From Odiellus spinosus (taxonomy: Eukaryota; Arthropoda; Arachnida; Opiliones; Phalangiidae): a DNA stretch of 64,000 nucleotides. Location of the stretch: assembly GCA_963920705.1 (NCBI GenBank), contig CAWUCO010000207.1, forward strand, positions 1,736,001 through 1,800,000, given 5' to 3'. Positions 38,101-52,000 of the stretch are shown here, in pieces (within the stretch, counting starts at the first letter, position 1; every line of letters starts with the position of its first letter). The notes beneath the pieces are model-generated. The model had not been told where the DNA came from. It saw only the letters and a list, made by a program, of their open reading frames with translations, and did not search any database. Position numbers and translations under genes: made by a program.

Positions 38101-39440
38101 TTCCAAGTGCAGATCCTCAAATTTCCCAAGTGCAGATCCGCAAATTTCCCAAGTGCAGATCCACAAATTTCCCAAGTGCAGTTCCGCAAATTTCACAAGT
38201 GCAGATCCACAAATTTCCCAAGTGCAGATCCACAAATTTTCCAAGTGCTGATCCACAAATTTTCTAAGTGCAGATCCACAAATTTCCCTAGTGCAGATCC
38301 AGAAATTTCCCAAGTGCAGATCCGCAAATTTCCCAAGTTCAGATCCGCAAATTTCCCAAGTGCAGATCCGCAAATTTCCCAAGTGCAGATCCGCAAATTT
38401 CCCAAGTGCAGTTCCGCAAATTTCCCAAGTGCAGATCCACAAATTTCCCAAGTGCAGATCCAGAAATTTTCCAAGTGCTGATCCAGAAATTTTCTAAGTG
38501 CAGATCCACAAATTTCCCTAGTGCAGATCCAGAAATTTCCCAAGTGCAGATCCGCAAATTTCCCAAGTGCAGATCCGCAAATTTCCCAAGTGCAGATCCG
38601 CAAATTTCCCAAGTGCAGATCCGCAAATTTCCCAAGTGCAGATCCGCAAATTTCCCAAGTGCAGTTCCGCAAATTTCCCAAGTGCAGATCCACAAATTTC
38701 CCAAGTGCAGATCCACAAATTTTCCAAGTGCTGATCCACAAATTTTCTAAGTGCAGATCCACAAATTTCCCTAGTGCAGATCCAGAAATTTCCCAAGTGC
38801 AGATCCGCAAATTTCCCAAGTTCAGATCCGCAAATTTCCCAAGTGCAGATCCGCAAATTTCCCAAGTGCAGATCCGCAAATTTCCCAAGTGCAGTTCCGC
38901 AAATTTCCCAAGTGCAGATCCACAAATTTCCCAAGTGCAGATCCAGAAATTTTCCAAGTGCTGATCCACAAATTTCCCAAGTGCAGATCCACAATTTTCC
39001 CAAGTGCAGATCCACAAATTTCCAAAGTTCAGATCCACAAATTTTCCAAGTGCAGATCCAGAAATTTCTCAAGTGCAGATGCGCAAATTTCTCAAGTGCA
39101 GATCCGCAAATTTCCCAAGTGCAGATCCGCAAATTTCCCAAGTGCAGATCCGCAAATTTCCCAAGTGCAGATCCGCAAATTTCCCAAGTGCAGATCCAAA
39201 AATTTCCCAAGTGCAGATCCACAAATTTCCAAAGTGCAGATCCAGAAATTTCCCAAGTGCAGATCCACAAATTTCCCTTGTGCAGATCCAGAAATTTCCC
39301 AAGTGCAGATCCACAAATTTCCCAAGTGCAGATCCGCAAATTTCCCATGTACAGATCCGCAAATTTCCCAAGTGCAGATCCACAAATTTCTCAAGTACAG
39401 ATACGCAAATTTCAAAAGTGCAGATCCACAAATTTCCCTA
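32190..39440 (+). repeat. 1,426-bp higher-order repeat (62 monomers) of domain C
   Basis: The GATGCGC monomer marks each unit at 33,098, 34,524, 35,950, 37,215 and 39,078. The spacings are 1,426, 1,426, 1,265 and 1,863 bp, or 62, 62, 55 and 81 monomers. The first two units match over long stretches: the order from 32,376 to 33,566 recurs at 33,802-34,992. The block 34,335-35,261 recurs at 37,026-37,952, offset 2,691 = 1,426 + 1,265. Later units have lost or gained whole monomers. At its left the first unit joins the long-range copy of 7,467-9,062. Confidence 0.8.
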
Positions 39441-40158
39441 GTACAGATCCACAAATTTCCCAAGTGCAGATCCACAAATTTCCCAAGTGCAGATCCAGAA
39501 ATTTCCCATGTGCAGATCCACCATTTTCCCAAGTGCAGATCCACAAATTTCCAAAGTGCAGATCCACAAATTTTCCAAGTGCAGATCCAGAAATTTCCCT
39601 AGTGCAGATCCAGAAATTTCCCAAGTGCAGATCCGCAAATTTCCCAAGTGCAGATCCGCAAATTTCTCAAGTGCAGATCCGCAAATTTCCCAAGTGCAGA
39701 TCCGCAAATTTCCCAAGTGCAGATCCGCAAATTTCCCAAGAGCAGATCCAGAAATTTTCCAAGTGCAGATCCACAAATTTTCTAAGTGCAGATCCACAAA
39801 TATCCCAAGTGAAGATCCGCAAATTTCCCAAGTGCAGATCCGCAAATTTCCCAAGTGCAGATCCGCAAATTTCCCAAGTGCAGATCCACAAATTTCCCAA
39901 ATGCAGATCCAGAAATTTCCCAAGTGCAGATCCACAATTTTCCCAAGTGCAGATCCACAAATTTCCAAAGTGCAGATCCACAAATTTTCCAAGTGCAGAT
40001 CCAGAAATTTCCCTAGTGCAGATCCAGAAATTTCCCAAGTGCAGATCCGCAAATTTCCCAAGTCCAGATCCGCAATTTTCCCAAGTGCAGATCCGCAAAT
40101 TTCCCAAGTGCAGATCCGCAAATTTCCCAAGTGCAGATCCGCAAATTTCTCAAGTGCA

Positions 40159-40180
40159 GATCTGCAAATTTCTAAGTGCA
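40159..40180 (+). repeat. 22-bp monomer (one base short)
   Basis: The unit reads GATCTGCAAATTT then CTAAGTGCA, one base short in the CCC/AAG segment. It is the first net length change in the window. All 1,746 monomers before it keep the register set at base 1, and monomer starts shift by one base afterwards. It also has the rare T at base 5, creating a TGCAGATCTGCA palindrome. Confidence 0.92.
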
Positions 40181-43100
40181 GATCCGCAAATTTCCCAAGT
40201 GCAGATCCGCAAATTTCCCATGTGCAGATCCACAAATTTCCCAAGTGCAGTTCCGCAAATTTCACAAGTGCAGATCCACAAATTTCCCAAGTGCAGATCC
40301 ACAAATTTTCCAAGTGCTGATCCACAAATTTTCTAAGTGCAGATCCACAAATTTCCCTAGTGCAGATCCAGAAATTTCCCAAGTGCAGATCCGCAAATTT
40401 CCCAAGTGCAGATCCGCAAATTTCCCAAGTGCAGATCCGCAAATTTCCCAAGTGCAGATCCGCAAATTTCCCAAGTGCAGATCCGCAAATTTCCCAAGTG
40501 CAGTTCCGCAAATTTCCCAAGTGCAGATCCACAAATTTCCCAAGTGCAGATCCAGAAATTTTCCAAGTGCTGATCCACAAATTTTCTAAGTGCAGATCCA
40601 CAAATTTCCCAAGTGAAGATCCGCAAATTTCCCAAGTGCAGATCCGCAAATTTCCCAAGTGCAGATCCGCAAATTTAACAAGTGCAGATCCACAAATTTT
40701 CCAAGTGCAGATCCAGAAATTTCCCAAGTGCAGATCCGCAAATTTCCCAAGTGCAGATCCGCAAATTTCCCAAGTGCAGATCCGCAAATTTCCCAAGTGC
40801 TGATCCACAAATTTCCCAAGTGCAGATCCAGAAATTTCCCGAGTGCAGATCCACAATTTTCCCAAGTGCAGATCCAGAAATTTCCCAAGTGCAGTTCCGC
40901 AAATTTCCCAAGTGCAGATCCACAAATTTCCCAAGTGCAGATCCACAATTTTCCCAATTGCAGATCCGCAAATTTCCCAAGTGCAGATCCGCAAATTTTC
41001 CAAGTGCAGATCCGCAAATTTCTCAAGTGCAGATCCGCAAATTTCCCAAGTGCAGATCCGCAAATTTCCCAAGTGCAGATCCGCAAATTTCCCAAGTGCA
41101 GTTCCGCAAATTTCCCAAGTGCAGATCCACAAATTTCCCAAGTGCAGATAAAGAAATTTTCCAGGTGCTGATCCACAAATTTTCTAAGTGCAGATCCACA
41201 AATTTCCCAAGTGAAGATCCGCAAATTTCCCAAGTGCAGATCCGCAAATTTCCCAAGTGCAGATCCGCAAATTTCCCAAGTGCAGATCCGCAAATTTCCC
41301 AAGTGCAGATCCACAAATTTCCCAAGTGCAGATCCAGAAATTTCCCAAGTGCAGATCCACAATTTTCCCAAGTGCAGATCCATAAATTTCCAAAGTTCAG
41401 ATCCACAAATTTTCCAAGTGCAGATCCAGAAATTTCCCAAGTGCAGATGCGCAAATTTCCCAAGTGCAGATCCGCAATTTTCCCAAGTGCAGATCCGCAA
41501 ATTTCCCAAGTGCAGATCCGCAAATTTCTCAAGTGCAGATCCGCAAATTTCCCAAGTGCAGATCCGCAAATTTCCCAAGTGCAGATCCGCAAATTTCCCA
41601 AGTGCAGATCCGCAAATTTCCCAAGTGCAGTTCCACAAATTTCCCAAGTGCAGATCCACAAATTTCCCAAGTGCAGATAAAGAAATTTTCCAAGTGCTGA
41701 TCCACAAATTTTCTAAGTGCAGATCCACAAATTTCCCAAGTGAAGATCCGCAAATTTCCCAAGTGCAGATCCGCAAATTTCCCAAGTGCAGATCCGCAAA
41801 TTTCCCAAGTACAGATCCGCAAATTTCCCAAGTGCAGATCCACAAATTTCCCAAGTGCAGATCCAGAAATTTCCCAAGTGCAGATCCACAATTTTCCCAA
41901 GTGCAGATCCACAAATTTCCAAAGTTCAGATCCACAAATTTTCCAAGTGCAGATCCAGAAATTTCCCAAGTGCAGATGCGCAAATTTCCCAAGTGCAGAT
42001 CCACAAATTTCCCAAGTGCAGATCCACAAATTTTCCAAGTGCTGATCCACAAATTTTCTAAGTGCAGATCCACAAATTTCCCTAGTGCAGATCCAGAAAT
42101 TTCCCAAGTGCAGATCCGCAAATTTCCCAAGTGCAGATCCGCAAATTTCCCAAGTGCAGATCCGCAAATTTCCCAAGTGCAGATCCGCAAATTTCCCAAG
42201 TGCAGATCCGCAAATTTCCCAAGTGCAGTTCCGCAAATTTCCCAAGTGCAGATCCACAAATTTCCAAAGTGCAGATCCAGAAATTTTCCAAGTGCTGATC
42301 CACAAATTTTCTAAGTGCAGATCCACAAATTTCCCAAGTGAAGATCCGCAAATTTCCCAAGTGCAGATCCGCAAATTTCCCAAGTGCAGATCCGCAAATT
42401 TAACAAGTGCAGATCCACAAATTTTCCAAGTGCAGATTCAGAAATTTCCCAAGTGCAGATCCGCAAATTTCCCAAGTGCAGATCCGCAAATTTCCCAAGT
42501 GCAGATCCGCAAATTTCCCAAGTGCTGATCCACAAATTTCCCAAGTGCAGATCCAGAAATTTCCCAAGTGCAGATCCACAATTTTCCCAAGTGCAGATCC
42601 AGAAATTTCCCAAGTGCAGTTCCGCAAATTTCCCAAGTGCAGATCCACAAATTTCCCAAGTGCAGATCCACAATTTTCCCAATTGCAGATCCGCAAATTT
42701 CCCAAGTGCAGATCCGCAAATTTTCCAAGTGCAGATCCGCGAATTTTCCAAGTGCAGATCCGCAAATTTCTCAAGTGCAGATCCGCAAATTTCCCAAGTG
42801 CAGATCCGCAAATTTCCCAAGTGCAGATCCGCAAATTTCCCAAGTGCAGATCCGCAAATTTCCAAAGTGCAGATCCGCAAATTTCCCAAGTGCAGATCCG
42901 CAAATTTCCCAAGTGCAGATCCGCAAATTTCCCAAGTGCAGTTCCGCAAATTTCCCAAGTGCAGATCCACAAATTTCCCAAGTGCAGATAAAGAAATTTT
43001 CCAAGTGCTGATCCACAAATTTTCTAAGTGCAGATCCACAAATTTCCCAAGTGAAGATCCGCAAATTTCCCAAGTGCAGATCCGCAAATTTCCCAAGTGC

Positions 43101-44320
43101 AGATCCACAAATTTCCAAAGTTCAGATCCACAAATTTTCCAAGTGCAGATCCAGAAATTTCCCAAGTGCAGATGCGCAAATTTCCCAAGTGCAGATCCGC
43201 AATTTTCCCAAGTGCAGATCCGCAAATTTCCCAAGTGCAGATCCGCAAATTTCTCAAGTGCAGATCCGCAAATTTCCCAAGTGCAGATCCGCAAATTTCC
43301 CAAGTGCAGATCCGCAAATTTCCCAAGTGCAGATCCGCAAATTTCCCAAGTGCAGTTCCGCAAATTTCCCAAGTGCAGATCCACAAATTTCCCAAGTGCA
43401 GATAAAGAAATTTTCCAAGTGCTGATCCACAAATTTTCTAAGTGCAGATCCACAAATTTCCCAAGTGAAGATCCGCAAATTTCCCAAGTGCAGATCCGCA
43501 AATTTCCCAAGTGCAGATCCGCAAATTTTCCAAGTGCAGATCCGCAAATTTCTCAAGTGCAGATCCGCAAATTTCCCAAGTGCAGATCCGCAAATTTCCC
43601 AAGTGCAGATCCGCAAATTTCCCAAGTGCAGTTCCGCAAATTTCCCAAGTGCAGATCCACAAATTTCCCAAGTGCAGATAAAGAAATTTTCCAAGTGCTG
43701 ATCCACAAATTTTCTAAGTGCAGATCCACAAATTTCCCAAGTGAAGATCCGCAAATTTCCCAAGTGCAGATCCGCAAATTTCCCAAGTGCAGATCCGCAA
43801 ATTTCCCAAGTGCAGATCCGCAAATTTCCCAAGTGCAGATCCACAAATTTCCCAAGTGCAGATCCAGAAATTTCCCAAGTGCAGATCCACAATTTTCCCA
43901 AGTGCAGATCCATAAATTTCCAAAGTTCAGATCCACAAATTTTCCGAGTGCAGATCCAGAAATTTCCCAAGTGCAGATGCGCAAATTTCCCAAGTGCAGA
44001 TCCGCAATTTTCCCAAGTGCAGATCCGCAAATTTCCCAAGTGCAGATCCGCAAATTTCTCAAGTGCAGATCCGCAAATTTCCCAAGTGCAGATCCGCAAA
44101 TTTCCCAAGTGCAGATCCGCAAATTTCCCAAGTGCAGATCCGCAAATTTCCCAAGTGCAGTTCCACAAATTTCCCAAGTGCAGATCCACAAATTTCCCAA
44201 GTACAGATAAAAAAATTTTCCAAGTGCTGATCCACAAATTTTCTAAGTGCAGATCCACAAATTTCCCAAGTGAAGATCCGCAAATTTCCCAAGTGCAGAT
44301 CCGCAAATTTCCCAAGTGCA

Positions 44321-44344
44321 GATCCAGCAAATTTCCCAAGTACA
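44321..44344 (+). repeat. 24-bp monomer (one base long), first copy
   Basis: This unit begins GATCCAGCAAATTT, with an extra base between GATCC and the AT core, and ends CCCAAGTACA. It restores the monomer register that had shifted at 40,159. The same unit occurs at 48,991, 4,670 bp away, so both come from one event. Confidence 0.92.
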
Positions 44345-47300
44345 GATCCGCAAATTTCCCAAGTGCAGATCCACAAATTTCCCAAGTGCAGATCCAGAAA
44401 TTTCCCAAGTGCAGATCCACAATTTTCCCAAGTGCAGATCCACAAATTTCCAAAGTTCAGATCCACAAATTTTCCAAGTGCAGATCCAGAAATTTCCCAA
44501 GTGCAGATGCGCAAATTTCCCAAGTGCAGATCCACAAATTTCCCAAGTGCAGATCCACAAATTTTCCAAGTGCTGATCCACAAATTTTCTAAGTGCAGAT
44601 CCACAAATTTCCCTAGTGCAGATCCAGAAATTTCCCAAGTGCAGATCCGCAAATTTCCCAAGTGCAGATCCGCAAATTTCCCAAGTGCAGATCTGCAAAT
44701 TTCCCAAGTGCAGATCCGCAAATTTCCCAAGTGCAGATCCGCAAATTTCCCAAGTGCAGTTCCGCAAATTTCCCAAGTGCATATCCACAAATTTCCAAAG
44801 TGCAGATCCAGAAATTTTCCAAGTGCTGATCCACAAATTTTCTAAGTGCAGATCCACAAATTTCCCAAGTGAAGATCCGCAAATTTCCCAAGTGCAGATC
44901 CGCAAATTTCCCAAGTGCAGATCCGCAAATTTAACAAGTGCAGATCCACAAATTTTCCAAGTGCAGATTCAGAAATTTCCCAAGTGCAGATCCGCAAATT
45001 TCCCAAGTGCAGATCCGCAAATTTCCCAAGTGCAGATCCGCAAATTTCCCAAGTGCTGATCCACAAATTTCCCAAGTGCAGATCCAGAAATTTCCCAAGT
45101 GCAGATCCACAAATTTCCCAAGTGCAGATCCACAAATTTCCCAAGTGCAGATCCACAATTTTCCCAATTGCAGATCCGCAAATTTCCCAAGTGCAGATCC
45201 GCAAATTTTCCAAGTGCAGATCCGCGAATTTTCCAAGTGCAGATCCGCAAATTTCTCAAGTGCAGATCCGCAAATTTCCCAAGTGCAGATCCGCAAATTT
45301 CCCAAGTGCAGATCCGCAAATTTCCCAAGTGCAGATCCGCAAATTTCCCAAGTGCAGATCCGCAAATTTCCCAAGTGCAGTTCCGCAAATTTCCCAAGTG
45401 CAGATCCACAAATTTCCCAAGTGCAGATAAAGAAATTTTCCAAGTGCTGATCCACAAATTTTCTAAGTGCAGATCCACAAATTTCCCAAGTGAAGATCCG
45501 CAAATTTCCCAAGTGCAGATCCGCAAATTTCCCAAGTGCAGATCCGCAAATTTCCCAAGTGCAGATCCGCAAATTTCCCAAGTGCAGATCCACAAATTTC
45601 CCAAGTGCAGATCCAGAAATTTCCCAAGTGCAGATCCACAATTTTCCCAAGTGCAGATCCACAAATTTCCAAAGTTCAGATCCACAAATTTTCCAAGTGC
45701 AGATCCAGAAATTTCCCAAGTGCAGATGCGCAAATTTCCCAAGTGCAGATCCGCAATTTTCCCAAGTGCAGATCCGCAAATTTCCCAAGTGCAGATCCGC
45801 AAATTTCTCAAGTGCAGATCCGCAAATTTCCCAAGTGCAGATCCGCAAATTTCCCAAGTGCAGATCCGCAAATTTCCCAAGTGCAGATCCGCAAATTTCC
45901 CAAGTGCAGTTCCGCAAATTTCCCAAGTGCAGATCCACAAATTTCCCAAGTGCAGATAAAGAAATTTTCCAAGTGCTGATCCACAAATTTTCTAAGTGCA
46001 GATCCACAAATTTCCCAAGTGAAGATCCGCAAATTTCCCAAGTGCAGATCCGCAAATTTCCCAAGTGCAGATCCGCAAATTTCCCAAGTGCAGATCCGCA
46101 AATTTCCCAAGTGCAGATCCGCAAATTTCCCAAGTGCAGATCCACAAATTTCCCAAGTGCAGATCCAGAAATTTCCCAAGTGCAGATCCACAATTTTCCC
46201 AAGTGCAGATCCAAAAATTTCCAAAAATCAGATCCACAAATTTTCCAAGTGCAGATCCAGAAATTTCCCAAGTGCAGATGCGCAAATTTCCCAAGTGCAG
46301 ATCCACAAATTTCCCAAGTGCAGATCCACAAATTTTCCAAGTGCTGATCCACAAATTTTCTAAGTGCAGATCCACAAATTTCCCTAGTGCAGATCCAGAA
46401 ATTTCCCAAGTGCAGATCCGCAAATTTCCCAAGTGCAGATCCGCAAATTTCCCAAGTGCAGATCCGCAAATTTCCCAAGTGCAGATCCGCAAATTTCCCA
46501 AGTGCAGATCCGCAAATTTCCCAAGTGCAGTTCCGCAAATTTCCCAAGTGCAGATCCACAAATTTCCCAAGTGCAGATCCAGAAATTTTCCAAGTGCTGA
46601 TCCACAAATTTTCTAAGTGCAGATCCACAAATTTCCCAAGTGAAGATCCGCAAATTTCCCAAGTGCAGATCCGCAAATTTCCCAAGTGCAGATCCGCAAA
46701 TTTCCCAAGTGCAGATCCACAAATTTTCCAAGTGCAGATCCGCAAATTTCCCAAGTGCTGATCCACAAATTTCCCAAGTGCAGATTCAGAAATTTCCCAA
46801 GTGCAGATCCACAATTTTCCCAAGTGCAGATCCAGAAATTTCCCAAGTGCAGTTCCGCAAATTTCCCAAGTGCAGATCCACAAATTTCCCAAGTGCAGAT
46901 CCACAATTTTCCCAATTGCAGATCCGCAAATTTCCCAAGTGCAGATCCGCAAATTTTCCAAGTGCAGATCCGCAAATTTCTCAAGTGCAGATCCGCAAAT
47001 TTCCCAAGTGCAGATCCGCAAATTTCCCAAGTGCAGATCCGCAAATTTCCCAAGTGCAGATCCGCAAATTTCCAAAGTGCAGATCCGCAAATTTCCCAAG
47101 TGCAGATCCGCAAATTTCCCAAGTGCAGATCCGCAAATTTCCCAAGTGCAGTTCCGCAAATTTCCCAAGTGCAGATCCACAAATTTCCAAAGTGCAGATC
47201 CAGAAATTTTCCAAGTGCTGATCCACAAATTTTCTAAGTGCAGATCCACAAATTTCCCAAGTGAAGATCCGCAAATTTCCCAAGTGCAGATCCGCAAATT

Positions 47301-48990
47301 TCCCAAGTGCAGATCCGCAAATTTAACAAGTGCAGATCCACAAATTTTCCAAGTGCAGATTCAGAAATTTCCCAAGTGCAGATCCGCAAATTTCCCAAGT
47401 GCAGATCCGCAAATTTCCCAAGTGCAGATCCGCAAATTTCCCAAGTGCTGATCCACAAATTTCCCAAGTGCAGATCCAGAAATTTCCCAAGTGCAGATCC
47501 ACAAATTTCCCAAGTGCAGATCCACAAATTTCCCAAGTGCAGATCCACAATTTTCCCAATTGCAGATCCGCAAATTTCCCAAGTGCAGATCCGCAAATTT
47601 TCCAAGTGCAGATCCGCGAATTTCTCAAGTGCAGATCCGCAAATTTCTCAAGTGCAGATCCGCAAATTTCCCAAGTGCAGATCCGCAAATTTCCCAAGTG
47701 CAGATCCGCAAATTTCCCAAGTGCAGATCCGCAAATTTCCCAAGTGCAGATCCGCAAATTTCCCAAGTGCAGTTCCGCAAATTTCCCAAGTGCAGATCCA
47801 CAAATTTCCCAAGTGCAGATAAAGAAATTTTCCAAGTGCTGATCCACAAATTTTCTAAGTGCAGATCCACAAATTTCCCAAGTGAAGATCCGCAAATTTC
47901 CCAAGTGCAGATCCGCAAATTTCCCAAGTGCAGATCCGCAAATTTCCCAAGTGCAGATCCGCAAATTTCCCAAGTGCAGATCCACAAATTTCCCAAGTGC
48001 AGATCCAGAAATTTCCCAAGTGCAGATCCACAATTTTCCCAAGTGCAGATCCACAAATTTCCAAAGTTCAGATCCACAAATTTTCCAAGTGCAGATCCAG
48101 AAATTTCCCAAGTGCAGATGCGCAAATTTCCCAAGTGCAGATCCGCAATTTTCCCAAGTGCAGATCCGCAAATTTCCCAAGTGCAGATCCGCAAATTTCT
48201 CAAGTGCAGATCCGCAAATTTCCCAAGTGCAGATCCGCAAATTTCCCAAGTGCAGATCCGCAAATTTCCCAAGTGCAGATCCGCAAATTTCCCAAGTGCA
48301 GTTCCGCAAATTTCCCAAGTGCAGATCCACAAATTTCCCAAGTGCAGATAAAGAAATTTTCCAAGTGCTGATCCACAAATTTTCTAAGTGCAGATCCACA
48401 AATTTCCCAAGTGAAGATCCGCAAATTTCCCAAGTGCAGATCCGCAAATTTCCCAAGTGCAGATCCGCAAATTTCCCAAGTGCAGATCCGCAAATTTCCC
48501 AAGTGCAGATCCACAAATTTCCCAAGTGCAGATCCAGAAATTTCCCAAGTGCAGATCCACAATTTTCCCAAGTGCAGATCCATAAATTTCCAAAGTTCAG
48601 ATCCACAAATTTTCCAAGTGCAGATCCAGAAATTTCCCAAGTGCAGATGCGCAAATTTCCCAAGTGCAGATCCGCAATTTTCCCAAGTGCAGATCCGCAA
48701 ATTTCCCAAGTGCAGATCCGCAAATTTCTCAAGTGCAGATCCGCAAATTTCCCAAGTGCAGATCCGCAAATTTCCCAAGTGCAGATCCGCAAATTTCCCA
48801 AGTGCAGATCCGCAAATTTCCCAAGTGCAGTTCCACAAATTTCCCAAGTGCAGATCCACAAATTTCCCAAGTACAGATAAAAAAATTTTCCAAGTGCTGA
48901 TCCACAAATTTTCTAAGTGCAGATCCACAAATTTCCCAAGTGAAGATCCGCAAATTTCCCAAGTGCAGATCCGCAAATTTCCCAAGTGCA

Positions 48991-49014
48991 GATCCAGCAA
49001 ATTTCCCAAGTACA
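48991..49014 (+). repeat. 24-bp monomer, second copy
   Basis: Identical to the 24-bp monomer at 44,321, including its CCCAAGTACA end. It sits at the same place in the second 4,670-bp unit and accounts for that unit being one base longer than 203 x 23. Confidence 0.92.
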
Positions 49015-52000
49015 GATCCGCAAATTTCCCAAGTGCAGATCCACAAATTTCCCAAGTGCAGATCCAGAAATTTCCCAAGTGCAGATCCACAATTTTCCCA
49101 AGTGCAGATCCACAAATTTCCAAAGTTCAGATCCACAAATTTTCCAAGTGCAGATCCAGAAATTTCCCAAGTGCAGATGCGCAAATTTCCCAAGTGCAGA
49201 TCCACAAATTTCCCAAGTGCAGATCCACAAATTTTCCAAGTGCTGATCCACAAATTTTCTAAGTGCAGATCCACAAATTTCCCTAGTGCAGATCCAGAAA
49301 TTTCCCAAGTGCAGATCCGCAAATTTCCCAAGTGCAGATCCGCAAATTTCCCAAGTGCAGATCTGCAAATTTCCCAAGTGCAGATCCGCAAATTTCCCAA
49401 GTGCAGATCCGCAAATTTCCCAAGTGCAGTTCCGCAAATTTCCCAAGTGCAGATCCACAAATTTCCAAAGTGCAGATCCAGAAATTTTCCAAGTGCTGAT
49501 CCACAAATTTTCTAAGTGCAGATCCACAAATTTCCCAAGTGAAGATCCGCAAATTTCCCAAGTGCAGATCCGCAAATTTCCCAAATGCAGATCCGCAAAT
49601 TTAACAAGTGCAGATCCACAAATTTTCCAAGTGCAGATTCAGAAATTTCCCAAGTGCAGATCCGCAAATTTCCCAAGTGCAGATCCGCAAATTTCCCAAG
49701 TGCAGATCCGCAAATTTCCCAAGTGCTGATCCACAAATTTCCCAAGTGCAGATCCAGAAATTTCCCAAGTGCAGATCCACAAATTTCCCAAGTGCAGATC
49801 CACAAATTTCCCAAGTGCAGATCCACAATTTTCCCAATTGCAGATCCGCAAATTTCCCAAGTGCAGATCCGCAAATTTTCCAAGTGCAGATCCGCGAATT
49901 TTCCAAGTGCAGATCCGCAAATTTCTCAAGTGCAGATCCGCAAATTTCCCAAGTGCAGATCCGCAAATTTCCCAAGTGCAGATCCGCAAATTTCCCAAGT
50001 GCAGATCCGCAAATTTCCCAAGTGCAGATCCGCAAATTTCCCAAGTGCAGTTCCGCAAATTTCCCAAGTGCAGATCCACAAATTTCCCAAGTGCAGATAA
50101 AGAAATTTTCCAAGTGCTGATCCACAAATTTTCTAAGTGCAGATCCACAAATTTCCCAAGTGAAGATCCGCAAATTTCCCAAGTGCAGATCCGCAAATTT
50201 CCCAAGTGCAGATCCGCAAATTTCCCAAGTGCAGATCCGCAAATTTCCCAAGTGCAGATCCACAAATTTCCCAAGTGCAGATCCAGAAATTTCCCAAGTG
50301 CAGATCCACAATTTTCCCAAGTGCAGATCCACAAATTTCCAAAGTTCAGATCCACAAATTTTCCAAGTGCAGATCCAGAAATTTCCCAAGTGCAGATGCG
50401 CAAATTTCCCAAGTGCAGATCCGCAATTTTCCCAAGTGCAGATCCGCAAATTTCCCAAGTGCAGATCCGCAAATTTCTCAAGTGCAGATCCGCAAATTTC
50501 CCAAGTGCAGATCCGCAAATTTCCCAAGTGCAGATCCGCAAATTTCCCAAGTGCAGATCCGCAAATTTCCCAAGTGCAGTTCCGCAAATTTCCCAAGTGC
50601 AGATCCACAAATTTCCCAAGTGCAGATAAAGAAATTTTCCAAGTGCTGATCCACAAATTTTCTAAGTGCAGATCCACAAATTTCCCAAGTGAAGATCCGC
50701 AAATTTCCCAAGTGCAGATCCGCAAATTTCCCAAGTGCAGATCCGCAAATTTCCCAAGTGCAGATCCGCAAATTTCCCAAGTGCAGATCCGCAAATTTCC
50801 CAAGTGCAGATCCACAAATTTCCCAAGTGCAGATCCAGAAATTTCCCAAGTGCAGATCCACAATTTTCCCAAGTGCAGATCCAAAAATTTCCAAAGTTCA
50901 GATCCACAAATTTTCCAAGTGCAGATCCAGAAATTTCCCAAGTGCAGATGCGCAAATTTCCCAAGTGCAGATCCACAAATTTCCCAAGTGCAGATCCACA
51001 AATTTTCCAAGTGCTGATCCACAAATTTTCTAAGTGCAGATCCACAAATTTCCCTAGTGCAGATCCAGAAATTTCCCAAGTGCAGATCCGCAAATTTCCC
51101 AAGTGCAGATCCGCAAATTTCCCAAGTGCAGATCCGCAAATTTCCCAAGTGCAGATCCGCAAATTTCCCAAGTGCAGATCCGCAAATTTCCCAAGTGCAG
51201 TTCCGCAAATTTCCCAAGTGCAGATCCACAAATTTCCCAAGTGCAGATCCAGAAATTTTCCAAGTGCTGATCCACAAATTTTCTAAGTGCAGATCCACAA
51301 ATTTCCCAAGTGAAGATCCGCAAATTTCCCAAGTGCAGATCCGCAAATTTCCCAAGTGCAGATCCGCAAATTTCCCAAGTGCAGATCCACAAATTTTCCA
51401 AGTGCAGATCCGCAAATTTCCCAAGTGCTGATCCACAAATTTCCCAAGTGCAGATTCAGAAATTTCCCAAGTGCAGATCCACAATTTTCCCAAGTGCAGA
51501 TCCAGAAATTTCCCAAGTGCAGTTCCGCAAATTTCCCAAGTGCAGATCCACAAATTTCCCAAGTGCAGATCCACAATTTTCCCAATTGCAGATCCGCAAA
51601 TTTCCCAAGTGCAGATCCGCAAATTTTCCAAGTGCAGATCCGCAAATTTCTCAAGTGCAGATCCGCAAATTTCCCAAGTGCAGATCCGCAAATTTCCCAA
51701 GTGCAGATCCGCAAATTTCCCAAGTGCAGATCCGCAAATTTCCAAAGTGCAGATCCGCAAATTTCCCAAGTGCAGATCCGCAAATTTCCCAAGTGCAGAT
51801 CCGCAAATTTCCCAAGTGCAGTTCCGCAAATTTCCCAAGTGCAGATCCACAAATTTCCAAAGTGCAGATCCAGAAATTTTCCAAGTGCTGATCCACAAAT
51901 TTTCTAAGTGCAGATCCACAAATTTCCCAAGTGAAGATCCGCAAATTTCCCAAGTGCAGATCCGCAAATTTCCCAAGTGCAGATCCGCAAATTTAACAAG

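Larger units (their letters stand above)
31626..40594 (+). repeat. Array domain C, A-like library
   Basis: The last clearly B-type monomer (TTTACAAAG) starts at 31,603, and A-type markers start with GTTCCGC at 31,695. The domain is rich in GCTGATCC junctions, TTTTCTAAG, TTTCACAAG and GATGCGC. It has ATATCCC monomers only near its ends (31,856 and 39,791) and none of the ACTTTACAAG or GATAAAG markers. It opens with the long-range copy of 7,467-9,062. The right boundary is set at 40,595, where TTTTCTAAG is first followed by a CCCAAGTGAA monomer, the D-type order. No gene or unique sequence is present. Confidence 0.7.

Noticed and set aside
40159-40180. The 22-bp monomer as the cause or mark of the C to D boundary
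   Set aside because: It lies about 435 bp before the change in monomer library, and both sides of it are A-like. The other odd-length monomers lie within domains, so the closeness is probably chance.
44931-51976. Two 791-codon minus-strand frames (44,931-47,306 and 49,601-51,976) as a duplicated gene pair
   Set aside because: Their similarity follows from the 4,670-bp duplication of satellite DNA. The translation is only the 23-residue satellite cycle, and the few differences show no sign of protein-level constraint.
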